A DNA stretch of 64,000 bases from Pseudoips prasinana (lineage: Eukaryota; Arthropoda; Insecta; Lepidoptera; Nolidae): the NCBI GenBank assembly GCA_951640165.1, contig OX621252.1, positions 3,008,501 to 3,072,500 of the forward strand, in the 5' to 3' direction. Below, in pieces: positions 54,904-64,000 of this stretch (position 1 is the first letter of the stretch; every line of letters starts with the position of its first letter). The notes below the pieces were generated by a model. The model saw only the letters and a program-made list of their open reading frames with translations. It ran no database searches and was not told the origin of the DNA. A program made the position numbers and the translations under genes.

Positions 54904-55185
54904 TTGACTTTCGAAATCAAGATTAAGAGCTTAAATGGTACTCGAGGAGAAATAAATCTAAAATTAGAGATTAGCTCTGATTGTTGGGTAACAAAGTTAG
55001 GATTTTTTTCGGACCAGCAACCAGGCGGACAACTTTCAATGTTCCCGCACGGCACGCAAAAGAAATATCTAAAATTAAACAAGATGACTGCCGATCTTGC
55101 TAATGCTGCCACTAGTCTAAAACATAGTTATACCAAATCGGCGTTGATATATTCCAAAATTACGGTCACAAAAGAAGAAAACTAA
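54904..55185 (+). CDS. Unknown 93-codon frame, copy 2
   Basis: Longer at the N-side (TFEIKIKSLNGTRGEINLKL) and then EISSDCWVTKLGFFSDQQPG, GQLSMFPHGTQKKYLKLNKM, NAATSLKHSYTK, KITVTKEEN. Several substitutions against copies 1 and 3 but no stop, and the same C-terminus. Function unknown. Confidence 0.4.
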   Translation: MTFEIKIKSLNGTRGEINLKLEISSDCWVTKLGFFSDQQPGGQLSMFPHGTQKKYLKLNKMTADLANAATSLKHSYTKSALIYSKITVTKEEN

Positions 55186-55341
55186 AAAGGAACTTTTTAT
55201 GCGATACAATAAAATAATTATTTATTAAATATATTTGTTCTAAAGGACTAAAGATTTATTTATAAATTAATTGGGGTCTTTTATTTCGTAATAAATACAT
55301 TTAAGTGATTCTAGAATATCCGGAAGTTCACTCAGTACAAT

Positions 55342-55538
55342 TGATCAGCGCGATAAGGTGTTTTTTACTTTGTATGCTTTCTTGAATGAAACTAACGTGT
55401 GGTTAGTGCAAATATTTATTTTCTACTGAGTTAAATGTATCCTAATACATCTTGTTATAGTGGACTGTAACACACTGAGAACATTAGATAGGTAGGTACA
55501 TATAGCTTAGAACTATCTCTAAGTGATTCGCGCGGACA
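55342..55538 (-). repeat. BEL/Pao 3' LTR
   Basis: 197 bp; on the minus strand TGTCCGCGCG...GCTGATCA. Identical to the other LTR by eye. The adjoining purine-rich GGGGGGCGGAA (minus strand, 55539-55549) is the polypurine tract. Confidence 0.95.
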
Positions 55539-55741
55539 TTCCGCCCCCCAAAGGACGCAGCCCTTAAAATTAACACAGGTAACAGGTAACACATATGCAT
55601 CTATATAATGAAACACAAAAAAGAGATAAACTAAACATAAATGATTCTCTGTAACAAATGAAAAACTTAACTTATGTATATAATATAACTGTGTAAATTG
55701 TTGACTATGAAATGGAAACTAAACTTAACAGTACTTATATT

Positions 55742-58700
55742 TTACTTACATTTTGTTAAAACACAAATTTTGCTAACTGGCCGCTTAAAGGTGCCATTCT
55801 TACACTTAATTGAAACTACACGAGTCAGATTATCAGGCCCCTTATGTTTTTGTATTATTCTCCCTAGTATCCACTTACTGGGAGGTAAATTATCCTCTTT
55901 TAATACAACAACGTCATCGACTTCTGGTTCAGATTGTTTTTTAGTCCATTTATATCTTTGATTAAGATTGACTAGATATTCTTTATACCACCTGTTCCAG
56001 AAGTCGTTGACCATTTTTTGTACAAACTTCCATCGATCAACATAAGAAATATTATTACACATTGTGAACGACTCATCAGACAAGTTAACTAACGGTTCGC
56101 CAACTAGAAAGTGTCCCGGTGTCAGGGGAAGTGGATCAACGGGATCATCACTGAGTAAGGTGATAGGTCGCGAATTTAAACATGCTTCTACCTGTGAAAG
56201 CATAGTAGTAAGCTCTTCAAAAGTGAGTGTACTATCTCCTAATACCCTTTTCAAATGATTTTTCGTGCTACGTATACCAGCCTCCCACAGGCCTCCAAAG
56301 TTAGGTCCATGTGGAGGTATAAAATGCCATGTAGTGCGCTCTAATATCAACAACTCTGCTATGTCCTTTGAAATATTGGACTTGGCGTTCTCAAACATGT
56401 CTCGTAGTTGTTTATCAGCACCCACAAAATTTGTGCCGTTATCGCTATAAAGATCATGACAATGGCCTCTTCTTGCTGTAAAGCGCCTGAAAGCAGCAAT
56501 AAATCCCTTGGCCGTCATATCTGTCACAGCCTCTAGGTGTATCGCCCGGGTCACCATACAAATGAAAAGGCAAATATATCCCTTAAATGATTTAGCTCCT
56601 CTGCCGGGGGAGAATCTTATGTTAATAGGTCCGGCATAATCTACGCCAGCTGATCTAAACGGTCGACTGGGTGTAATTCGTACCTCAGGTAATTGACCCA
56701 TTAATTGGACATTATTGTTTTTTGAATATCTTATACATGTAACACACTCTCGGTAATATTTTTTTACTTGATCTTTAGCCCGTACTATCCAGTATTTAGA
56801 CCTCAAATAATTGAGCATTACTTGTGGTCCACCATGCATTGAACTTTCATGAGCATCAATAATAATGAGTCTACTAAGATGACTCGTAGCAGGTAGTATT
56901 ATCGGATGCTGAGTATTGTATCCCACTAGAGACTGCTGGATACGTCCGCTAACTCTTAAAATTCCATTTTCGTCTAAAAAGGGACAAAGACTTCGCAGTT
57001 TACTTTTCTTAGGAACCGTTTCTTGAGCTTTTAACTGTTTTATTTCTTGATTAAATGCTATGTTTTGAACTTGTTTTGTACAAATTTCTAAAGTTTTGTT
57101 AATTTCCCCTAAAGTAATAAATTTTGTATTAAATTTTGAATTTCCTTTTATATTTAACCACCTTCTAACATACGAAATAATTCTTAACATTTTAGATAGA
57201 TCAGAAAATTTTGTCCAAATTAATTCTTCTTCAGTTTGTAATAAAGCAGTTAAAACTCTTACTTTCTCTTCTTCCTGTGTATCCTCAACACGTACCAACT
57301 CTAAATTAAGCTCTAAAGCAGACAACCAAACTGGCCCCCACCACCATAAAGATTTATTTAATAAGTCAGGAGCTTGTAAACCCCTAGATGCACAATCAGC
57401 CGGGTTTGTATCAGTAGTGACATGGCCCCAATGCGTAAATTCTATAATAGATAATATTTCAGACACACGGTTACTAACGAAGGCATTCCATCGGCTTGCC
57501 CCACCTTTCAGCCAAGCTAGAACTATAGTGGAATCAGTCCATGCATACAAATTTTCCTTAGGTATATTCATCACTTGAGAAGTTTCGTTAATCAATTTAG
57601 CTGCAAGGGTAGCACCACAGAGCTCTAGTCTAGGTATTGTAATTTGTTTCTCAATGGGGGCTACTTTAGTTTTAGCTGTTATCAACCTAACGTACACTGT
57701 GCTTCCGTCAATAACTCTAATATAAACAGCCGCAGCATACGCTGCCTGCGATGCATCGGCGAAGACGTGTAACTCTAATCTAGAATTCTGAGAACTGTTT
57801 AACCACCGTGGTATACTAACTTGTGTAATATGAGACAAATTCTCTCTGAAACGTAGCCACTCACTCAATAACTGCCCAGTTACCATGCTATCCCATTCTA
57901 ATTTTGCTACCCATAATTTTTGAATAATGATTTTTGCTATAACAACAACGGGGGCTATCCATCCTAATGGATCATATAATTTAGCTACTTCCGAAAGAAT
58001 TTGACGCTTTGTAACGTTTTGTTTAGACTCTAATAAATTGACACAGTATATAAAGCTATCGGTCACACGGTTCCAGTTAACACCTAATACTTTAACCAAA
58101 TTGTTGAGTTTAAGAGGCAGTTCATGGTCACTTCGTTTATTTTCACCTGTGTATTTTAAAACTTCTTTGTTATTGCTGCTCCATTTTTGTAGCTCGAACC
58201 CTCCTAAACTTAACATTTTGTTCATATCATTATATAAGCTAATGGCACCATCCACGGTATCACAGCCTGATAGAAGGTCATCTATGTAATAGTCACTCTT
58301 AGTTATTTTAGATGCAATAGGGAACTTTAGCTCTTCATCATCCGCCAGTGTCTGTAAAGATTTTACTGCAAGGTATGGTGCACAGGCGGTACCGAAAGTT
58401 AATCGCACTAGTTTGTAATGAGTGATGGGTTCAATAGGTGATGATCTCCATAATAATCGCTGATAATCACTATCCTCATTTGCTACACACACCATTCGAT
58501 ACATTTTTATTATATCAGCAGTAACACAAATCCTATGAACCCTCCATCTCATTAATATGTGACGTAAGTCCTGCTGTAGCTTCGGACCGACAAGTAGATC
58601 ATCATTTAAAGAAACGTTATTTACACCCTTGCATGAAGCGTCGAAAACTACCCTTAGTTTAGTTGTATCTTTATCCTCTCGGACTACACCGTGGTGAGGA

Positions 58701-60091
58701 AGATATATAGCTTTAGGATTATCAATATCAGTAGATGGAACCGGCACCATATGATTTAAACTTATATATTCATTAATAACATTGCGATATTCTTCAAAAA
58801 ACTGACCATTTTTAGCAAATTTATTTTCTAAAAGCTTAAATCTTTTGGCAGCTATCTCCATAAAGCATCCATTCTGGCACTTAGGTTTGCTCTTCATTGG
58901 TAATTTTACTACGAATCTTCCTTCATGGTCTCGCGTTGTCGTAGATTTATAGTATTCTTCGCAAATTTCTTCCTCTTTCGAAAACCTTTTGTGTAATATA
59001 TTTGGCTCACTCTCTAATTCCCAAAACAACTTAAGAATTTGATCATCGCTATGTTGAACATATAAACTTGTTATACGTTTTTCATTCAAAGTTGTTCTAT
59101 GGGACATCCTACCTGATAAGACCCAACCTAAAGCTGTATTTTGTGCTAAAAGGTTACTTGTGGGATGTTTCATAATGCCATCCAGTAGAACAACACCGTA
59201 AACATCAGCTCCAAGAAGAATGTCTATTCGTCCGGGCTTTGTAAATTCGGGATCAGCTAAATTTAGGCTTTCTATCTCAGGCCACTCGGGGCTACTTAGA
59301 TTAGTGGTAGGCAGCAGGGTTGTTAAAGAACGCAATACATACGCATTTACTTGAACGAATACTTTGGGATTGTGACATGATTTAGCGCAAAACGAAACCA
59401 TATATTTAATTCTCGTTTGATCCCCTCCTACCCCTGACACCCAACCACTCACTGGTTTTCGCGTAAGTTTTAATAATTGCACAGTCGACTCGGTAACAAA
59501 TGAAGCTTGGGAGCCTTGGTCTAATAACGCCCTTAAAATATAATGACAACCATTTTTACTATCTACTAATACCTTAGCCGTAGCTAATAACACATCATTA
59601 GAACTAAAATGTTCACTAGAAAAGTTTGTCGAAATATGCTCATTATTGGCTACTAAATTAGGCTTACCTCTAGACGACTCGTGTGCTATACCTGTATTAT
59701 AATTATTAGTTATACCATCAGCGGTTTTTTCTGCTCCCTGATCTCTCTCAAAGTGCAGAAGGGAGTGATGCCGCCGTCCGCACCTTCTACAACACGAAGA
59801 CTGCCGACATTTGCTAACTTGATGCGATGGTGCCAGACAGTTGAAGCACAATTTACTCGTCTGTACAAACTCTTGTCTATCTTTCACTGTCATATCTCCA
59901 AATTTTTTACATGTAAATATAAAGTGCTCGCCGCTGCATAGTACACATTTTGTTTCGTAGTTTTTTCTTTCCTTGGTAATGTTTGAATAGAAAGCTTTAG
60001 GCCTAGTCACAGTTTTACAGTATGAAGTTTTCGTTTTATTGCTTTCAATCATCTCTAATGTTCTAAACCTTGACTCGAGAAATTCTCTCAA
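55742..60091 (-). CDS. pol: BEL/Pao pol polyprotein
   Basis: 1,449 codons, no internal stop. In order: Cys-rich knuckles (CVLCSGEHFIFTCKKF, CFNCLAPSHQVSKC); A17-type Pao protease with LRALLDQGSQASFV; RT with LRVVFDASCKGVNN, DIIKMYRMV and YYIDDLLSG (YIDD box); RNase H (LHVFADASQAAYAAAVYIRV); integrase zinc region (HGGPQVMLNYLRSKYWIVRA, CVTCIRY); core with SAGVDYAGPI, YSDNGTNFVGADK and PHGPNFGGLWEAGI (D, D and E all present); C-terminal DUF5641-like region. The frame also extends upstream of the listed Met toward gag. Confidence 0.96.
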   Translation of the reverse strand: MREFLESRFRTLEMIESNKTKTSYCKTVTRPKAFYSNITKERKNYETKCVLCSGEHFIFTCKKFGDMTVKDRQEFVQTSKLCFNCLAPSHQVSKCRQSSCCRRCGRRHHSLLHFERDQGAEKTADGITNNYNTGIAHESSRGKPNLVANNEHISTNFSSEHFSSNDVLLATAKVLVDSKNGCHYILRALLDQGSQASFVTESTVQLLKLTRKPVSGWVSGVGGDQTRIKYMVSFCAKSCHNPKVFVQVNAYVLRSLTTLLPTTNLSSPEWPEIESLNLADPEFTKPGRIDILLGADVYGVVLLDGIMKHPTSNLLAQNTALGWVLSGRMSHRTTLNEKRITSLYVQHSDDQILKLFWELESEPNILHKRFSKEEEICEEYYKSTTTRDHEGRFVVKLPMKSKPKCQNGCFMEIAAKRFKLLENKFAKNGQFFEEYRNVINEYISLNHMVPVPSTDIDNPKAIYLPHHGVVREDKDTTKLRVVFDASCKGVNNVSLNDDLLVGPKLQQDLRHILMRWRVHRICVTADIIKMYRMVCVANEDSDYQRLLWRSSPIEPITHYKLVRLTFGTACAPYLAVKSLQTLADDEELKFPIASKITKSDYYIDDLLSGCDTVDGAISLYNDMNKMLSLGGFELQKWSSNNKEVLKYTGENKRSDHELPLKLNNLVKVLGVNWNRVTDSFIYCVNLLESKQNVTKRQILSEVAKLYDPLGWIAPVVVIAKIIIQKLWVAKLEWDSMVTGQLLSEWLRFRENLSHITQVSIPRWLNSSQNSRLELHVFADASQAAYAAAVYIRVIDGSTVYVRLITAKTKVAPIEKQITIPRLELCGATLAAKLINETSQVMNIPKENLYAWTDSTIVLAWLKGGASRWNAFVSNRVSEILSIIEFTHWGHVTTDTNPADCASRGLQAPDLLNKSLWWWGPVWLSALELNLELVRVEDTQEEEKVRVLTALLQTEEELIWTKFSDLSKMLRIISYVRRWLNIKGNSKFNTKFITLGEINKTLEICTKQVQNIAFNQEIKQLKAQETVPKKSKLRSLCPFLDENGILRVSGRIQQSLVGYNTQHPIILPATSHLSRLIIIDAHESSMHGGPQVMLNYLRSKYWIVRAKDQVKKYYRECVTCIRYSKNNNVQLMGQLPEVRITPSRPFRSAGVDYAGPINIRFSPGRGAKSFKGYICLFICMVTRAIHLEAVTDMTAKGFIAAFRRFTARRGHCHDLYSDNGTNFVGADKQLRDMFENAKSNISKDIAELLILERTTWHFIPPHGPNFGGLWEAGIRSTKNHLKRVLGDSTLTFEELTTMLSQVEACLNSRPITLLSDDPVDPLPLTPGHFLVGEPLVNLSDESFTMCNNISYVDRWKFVQKMVNDFWNRWYKEYLVNLNQRYKWTKKQSEPEVDDVVVLKEDNLPPSKWILGRIIQKHKGPDNLTRVVSIKCKNGTFKRPVSKICVLTKCK

Positions 60092-60159
60092 CTGTGACCA
60101 TTGAGGTAGGTCGTTGCTAGCTCCAATCTTCTGTTCCCATAGTTTTATAGACTCAGAAT

Positions 60160-60954
60160 CTATTTTGATAAAACTAAATAATTTATAATAATATCCCAGG
60201 TCTCAGTCTTGACGTCGAGATTGTCCAAAGCCTTTAAACACGTCGTAGTCGTATCGACTAGTTCTTTTATAGAGTGCGCCGATTCAGTATGTATATGCTT
60301 TTGAGTAAATAAAATCTTAATTATTGCGTTACAATTATACCTCTTATTATTATATCTTTTAACCAGCTGGTTCCAGGCTTCTTCGTAGTTAGCTTCCGTT
60401 ATAGAGAAATTACGTAACAATACTTCGGGTTCTCCTGACAAATTACTTTTTAAGTAATGTAGTTTTTGCACGGAAGACAGCATCTTATTATCATGGATTA
60501 GCGAGAAAAATAGATCATAGAATGTTTGCCACTCTTCGTACTTGCCGGTAAAAGTAGGTATCTTGATGGTTGGCAATTTTACAGCGCAATTCTTTGTTTC
60601 TTGAACCTCACGTAATTGTAAACCTTGAGTATCTGATTGAGACGGCTGCGGGTTTAATATTTGTATAAATGGTTGTAGAGATTCCTTTAACATTGATTTA
60701 TAATTTATATATGACTCCTCAAAGGTATTATACACATCTTTTCCGAAATAAGCGTGGCTTTTCTCCTCGTCTCCGGCTTGCAGTATAATACTTTTATGAC
60801 AATCCTTAAACTCCTTCCACAGTTGTTCTAATAACTCAAGCCTCGTTTCCAAGTAAGCACGCTTTATTCTATCTTTTGGTGATTTTTTATAGTTTTTTTC
60901 CGCGTTCCGTAAGTTTTCTAATAGCTGAAGTTGGTACTCTAAAACGTCCTCCAT
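60160..60954 (-). CDS. gag: BEL/Pao gag part
   Basis: 264 codons from ATG at 60952-60954: helical N-terminus (LEYQLQLLENLRNAEKNYKK), then IKIPTFTGKYEEWQTFYDLF and LKSNLSGEPEVLLRNFSITE, the DUF1759 gag core of Pao elements. It stops at 60160 in a short A run; the neighbouring frame carries straight on into pol. Most BEL/Pao elements have one gag-pol frame, so this looks like a one-base break. Confidence 0.93.
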   Translation of the reverse strand: MEDVLEYQLQLLENLRNAEKNYKKSPKDRIKRAYLETRLELLEQLWKEFKDCHKSIILQAGDEEKSHAYFGKDVYNTFEESYINYKSMLKESLQPFIQILNPQPSQSDTQGLQLREVQETKNCAVKLPTIKIPTFTGKYEEWQTFYDLFFSLIHDNKMLSSVQKLHYLKSNLSGEPEVLLRNFSITEANYEEAWNQLVKRYNNKRYNCNAIIKILFTQKHIHTESAHSIKELVDTTTTCLKALDNLDVKTETWDIIINYLVLSK

Positions 60955-61257
60955 GTTGTTCGATATGTATTTACACTATTCACAGTAAAAAGAACAGATT
61001 CCGTTGATAGTTAATGCTTAATTTTGTATAGTCCGCGTTATAAATACTTTATAACCGATCACTGGTAATAATTAAACATTAAACGTCCACAAACTCACAG
61101 TATAGGTAACCTGTCCGTGTATTAACAAAGTTCACAACACGTTAGAATGTCTATTAATTACGATTTTAACACTTAATTTTGTTAAAAACTGCACGATGAC
61201 TCGAAGAATCCTTATCGCTCGATCTACGCAGGAATGCACCGGCCGGTCGTGCTTGCT

Positions 61258-61295
61258 CGGTTGACGACACAAATCCGTCTCGAATTAGGACCATA
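61258..61295 (-). promoter_or_regulatory. BEL/Pao primer-binding region
   Basis: Minus strand directly after the 5' LTR reads TATGGTCCTAATTCGAGACG; a TGG-starting tRNA 3'-end complement. The tRNA was not identified. Confidence 0.55.
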
Positions 61296-61492
61296 TGATC
61301 AGCGCGATAAGGTGTTTTTTACTTTGTATGCTTTCTTGAATGAAACTAACGTGTGGTTAGTGCAAATATTTATTTTCTACTGAGTTAAATGTATCCTAAT
61401 ACATCTTGTTATAGTGGACTGTAACACACTGAGAACATTAGATAGGTAGGTACATATAGCTTAGAACTATCTCTAAGTGATTCGCGCGGACA
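61296..61492 (-). repeat. BEL/Pao 5' LTR
   Basis: 197 bp, identical to 55342-55538 by eye. Confidence 0.95.
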
Positions 61493-61755
61493 ACAATCGA
61501 TCGTTTGGGACGGTATGAAATTGGGACATTTCACTTTTCATACAACTAGATTAAACCGATTTTTTAAATATTTTTATATTTTATAAATTCTTCTTGTATT
61601 TATACATTTTTATTTTTTTTTACATAGAGCAATTAACTTACTAATTATATAATTTAATAGAAACTATTAATGATCTATTTTATGTATAGAAAAACAAGAT
61701 TGAAAATATGGGACAGATAATAAGATAGAAAGTACATTTTTTTTGAGAAATGCTC

Positions 61756-62044
61756 TGATATATCGCAAGAAAATCTCATTAAATTCAAGAATTATTTGCA
61801 AAGTTTGTCTTTTTCTCAAGTGTATATCGTAAACGATCCCAACGAAGCGATATAATTGCTTCATAGAATTGTTTAAATTGTTATATGAGCTATGTAAAGC
61901 TAATAAGTCTCCTAAGTGGATTTCTCGAGGAATAAGACTTTGTTGCAAAAAAACGCACATTACTATGGAAATACAGAAAGTCACCGACTTCAGAAAATGG
62001 TGTTAATTTTAGATCATACTCAAGCAGACTAAAGAAAATTATTC
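61756..62044 (+). pseudogene. LINE C ORF2 linker, after the TIR element
   Basis: Plus strand: SQENLIKFKNYLQSLSFSQV, FKLLYELCKANKSPKWISRG, IRLCCKK and, after a frameshift, LLWKYRKSPTSENG. Aligns with LINE A (HENVQKFCEHINNLRFGDVY...NPKWISKGIKLCS...LLWKYRLSPTT). It is the continuation of the EN fragment that stops at 52008. Confidence 0.85.
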
Positions 62045-62429
62045 AAGTATTTACAAAACTAAAACTATTTGCACTAGCAAATAGTATAATAATACTTATT
62101 AACTAAACTTTGATAAATCAATATAAACTAATATCAATGAAGTGAGAAAAATATATTGACGGTGTTTCAAAGTTATCAAGCAATAAATTCCATACTGATT
62201 AGTCATCCCAACGTATTTTTGCTTCTACAGTCCCAAAAAAGAAAAAAGTGTAAAAGAACCAACGCGACTAACGAGCCTAAGTTGTATAGACAACTTTGCA
62301 CATAATTCGAAGCAAAAGTGCAGTGTCGAAGTAATTGACCTGTGTTTATCTGACCACACCGCCCAGATTTTTAAGATTCAAGTAAAAAAAACATGCAAAA
62401 TAAACTCGTGGCGCATTCGTAAACGTGAT

Positions 62430-64000
62430 GAGCGTTTCTCAAAAAAATTGTACCTTTTCTCAGAAATTATGCTGAAATTAAAATATTGAAATATACTTGA
62501 TTTCTTTATTTTAAGCTATGGGTAAATGCCTAAAGTTTAGTAATATACGGTTTGTTTTGATATTTAAAACGTAAATAAATAGCAAAATCCATAAAAACAG
62601 ACCCAAGGTGGAGAAAAATTCTTATTTGGTTACCTTCATTCGTTTACGTAAATTTAATGTAGAAACCAATTATTGGAATATTTATTGAATTAAATGTGAC
62701 AATAAAACAACATTCAACTTGTTTTTCAGTCAATCACTCTATATTAATATGCAAATCTTAAATTAAAGGCGGTATTATTTCCTTTACGTTACTATTCGGT
62801 CACAACTCTTGTTTAACTTTACATTATTGACCCTATTTTATTTTGTATTAAAATTGTGTATATATACATAATGCAAAGACTAACCATATATTTTAGTTTT
62901 TATCACAAAAATGTATTTATGTTAAAAATATATAAATAAAGAAAAGAAATATGCGTCTGCTTTTATGGGACAGTAACAAATATAGAAATCTGGAAACAAA
63001 ATAGGATTTCTTAAGCCTAGACTTCACAGTTGTGCAAATAATTATATTTGACTTAAATATATTGGTAGAGGAACCTCTGTCAGGAAACATTTATATTTCG
63101 TAATAATCTAATAATAATAAACACTGACCGATTAGACAGTTTAAAGGTTTTTAAAAATTCTAGGACTATACATTGTTAGCATGAATATTACTCTTAAACA
63201 ATCTCTATACATCTATTTATAAATGTTTATTATTTTTATTTTTTTATTCCCTTTTCTATAATAATAATCTCTATATTAGTTTTCTTAACTTAATTAGTTT
63301 AACTTTTTTTGGAGGTGTATTTTGAGTTTATTCTTTCTAAGTGCTTTTTAAAATATAAATATAATATTTAATTTTATTAAAACTGATGAAATTACATCGT
63401 CATAATTATACTCAAAATCAGGCAGTCAATACTCTGCCTAACAATTTCCTATTTTGTAATTCACTTTTCCATTTATACGTTACCACTCAAGAGTAACAAA
63501 AAAAGAGGTAACGCATTAAGGTTACAAAAATTATTAAAATTGTTTACGCGCACAGCTCTAGCTAGTACTCGTTTATGATTTGACTTTCGAAATCAAGATA
63601 AAGAGCTTTAATGGTACTTGAGGAGAATTAAAATATAAAATTGGAGCTTAGCTCTGATTTTTGGGTAACAAAGTTAGAATTATTTTCGTACCAGCAACCA
63701 GGCGGACAACATTCAATGTTCCCGCACGGCACGCAAAAGAAATATCTAAATTTAAACAAGATGAATGCTGATCTTGCTAATGCTGCCACTAGTCTAAAAC
63801 ATATTTACACCAAATCGGCGTTGATATTTTCCAAAATTACGGTCACAAAAGAAGAAAACTAAAAAGGAACTTTTTATGCGATACAATAAAATAATTATTT
63901 ATTAAATATATTTGTTCTATAGAACAAATATATTTAATAAATAATTATTTTATACACATAATGATACAATAAAATAATTTTAATGTATCGCATTAAAAGT
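62430..64000. mobile_element. Unclassified TIR element, copy 3 (partial)
   Basis: Left TIR GAGCGTTTCTCAAAAAAATT at 62430 after TGAT at 62426-62429. Right end lies beyond the window. The first palindrome is present at 63886-63953; the second is collapsed to AATAATTTTAATGTATCGCA. Confidence 0.82.
63641..63862 (+). CDS. Unknown 73-codon frame, copy 3
   Basis: Identical to the copy 1 frame except for one residue (KSALIFS against KSPLIFS). Function unknown. Confidence 0.4.
   Translation: MELSSDFWVTKLELFSYQQPGGQHSMFPHGTQKKYLNLNKMNADLANAATSLKHIYTKSALIFSKITVTKEEN

Larger units (their letters stand above)
55342..61492 (-). mobile_element. BEL/Pao LTR retrotransposon
   Basis: 6,151 bp, minus orientation, LTRs 61296-61492 (5') and 55342-55538 (3'), flanked by ACAAT at 55337-55341 and 61493-61497. 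Five-base duplications fit BEL/Pao. Gag-pol nearly intact. The element interrupts TIR-element copy 2 at a site seen uninterrupted in copy 1 near 53788. Confidence 0.97.
54046..61755. mobile_element. Unclassified TIR element, copy 2, 5'-truncated and split by BEL/Pao
   Basis: Begins directly after copy 1 at ATATTTGACTTAAATATATT (equal to 52624 in copy 1), so about 615 bases of its left end are missing. Runs to 55341, resumes at 61493 after the retrotransposon and ends with TIR ...GAGAAATGCTC at 61755. More diverged from copies 1 and 3 than they are from each other. Confidence 0.8.
51624..62044. repeat. Tandem duplication, unit 1 (10,421 bp)
   Basis: From AAGTATTTACAAAACTAAAA at 51624 the sequence is repeated from 62045 with the same order of parts: EN fragment, TIR element, small ORF. 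The unit includes the BEL/Pao insertion. Identity to unit 2 is in the high nineties by eye. Confidence 0.88.
62045..64000. repeat. Tandem duplication, unit 2 (runs off the window)
   Basis: Matches 51624 onward with few substitutions (for example AGATTAGTAATATAAGG against AGTTTAGTAATATACGG), including the LINE C endonuclease fragment at 62256-62429. Confidence 0.88.

Noticed and set aside
54897..55112. 71-codon minus-strand frame over copy 2 of the unknown ORF (CVPCGNIESCPPGCW)
   Set aside because: Antisense shadow; not kept open in copies 1 and 3 in the same extent.
60160..60180. Programmed -1 frameshift between BEL/Pao gag and pol
   Set aside because: No clear slippery heptamer; most BEL/Pao elements use one frame and the site is a short A run, so a one-base loss is simpler.
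61667..61984. 105-codon minus-strand frame
   Set aside because: It is the antisense of the LINE C linker, whose plus-strand reading aligns with LINE A.

Overview
The window is animal nuclear DNA, almost certainly from a moth or butterfly. Evidence: long AT-rich introns with GT-AG sites; tRNA-headed SINEs; Harbinger MITEs, a mariner, CR1/Jockey-like LINEs, an errantivirus and a BEL/Pao element; and several short dispersed repeats that I know as common in lepidopteran assemblies. No bacterial-type gene, CRISPR array or free-standing RNA gene was seen.

Region 1 (1-31,000) is the 3' half of one host gene on the plus strand, read as the ortholog of the endosomal kinesin KIF16B / Drosophila Klp98A. 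Thirteen exons join with consistent phases into 612 codons plus a stop. They encode coiled-coil and low-complexity tail segments, then a PX phosphoinositide-binding domain; motor and FHA parts lie upstream of the window. The introns are packed with nested transposons: an almost intact mariner, Harbinger-derived MITEs, five or six SINE copies, LINE 3' ends with target-site duplications, and large fold-backs.

Two things stand out in the kinesin gene. First, the exon opening the PX domain is followed by a tandem array of about 13 copies of a 177-bp unit, made of the 3' part of that exon plus its splice donor and 50-odd intron bases. Copy 8 is split by a 7.1-kb errantivirus with a perfect 4-bp target duplication (TGCG). 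Second, the frame after the conserved stop stays open for 49 codons and encodes a hydrophobic helix with an Arg-rich end. It could be reached by readthrough or by an in-frame alternative acceptor.

Region 2 (31,000-43,900) is gene-poor, AT-rich DNA. It holds a few LINE/SINE fragments, a 600-bp terminal-inverted-repeat element and a frameshifted remnant of an insect transposon-type protein (resembling the DUF7869 group).

Region 3 (42,600-51,400) holds minus-strand CR1/Jockey-like LINEs: LINE A with an apparently complete endonuclease and a broken RT, LINE B with a long RT frame, a third 3' end and an ORF1 fragment. Two striking hairpin MITEs lie between them.

Region 4 (51,600-64,000) is the most intricate. 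A plus-strand LINE fragment was interrupted by a 2-kb terminal-inverted-repeat element of unknown family (4-bp TGAT duplication; removing it re-opens the LINE frame). That element is present in three copies, each keeping a 73-93-codon frame of unknown function and, in two copies, de novo palindromes at one spot. A BEL/Pao retrotransposon with two identical LTRs sits in the second copy. The whole block is tandemly duplicated with a period of 10,421 bp; the second block runs off the window.

The region therefore reads as one working host gene embedded in several layers of transposons, whose relative ages follow from who interrupts whom.
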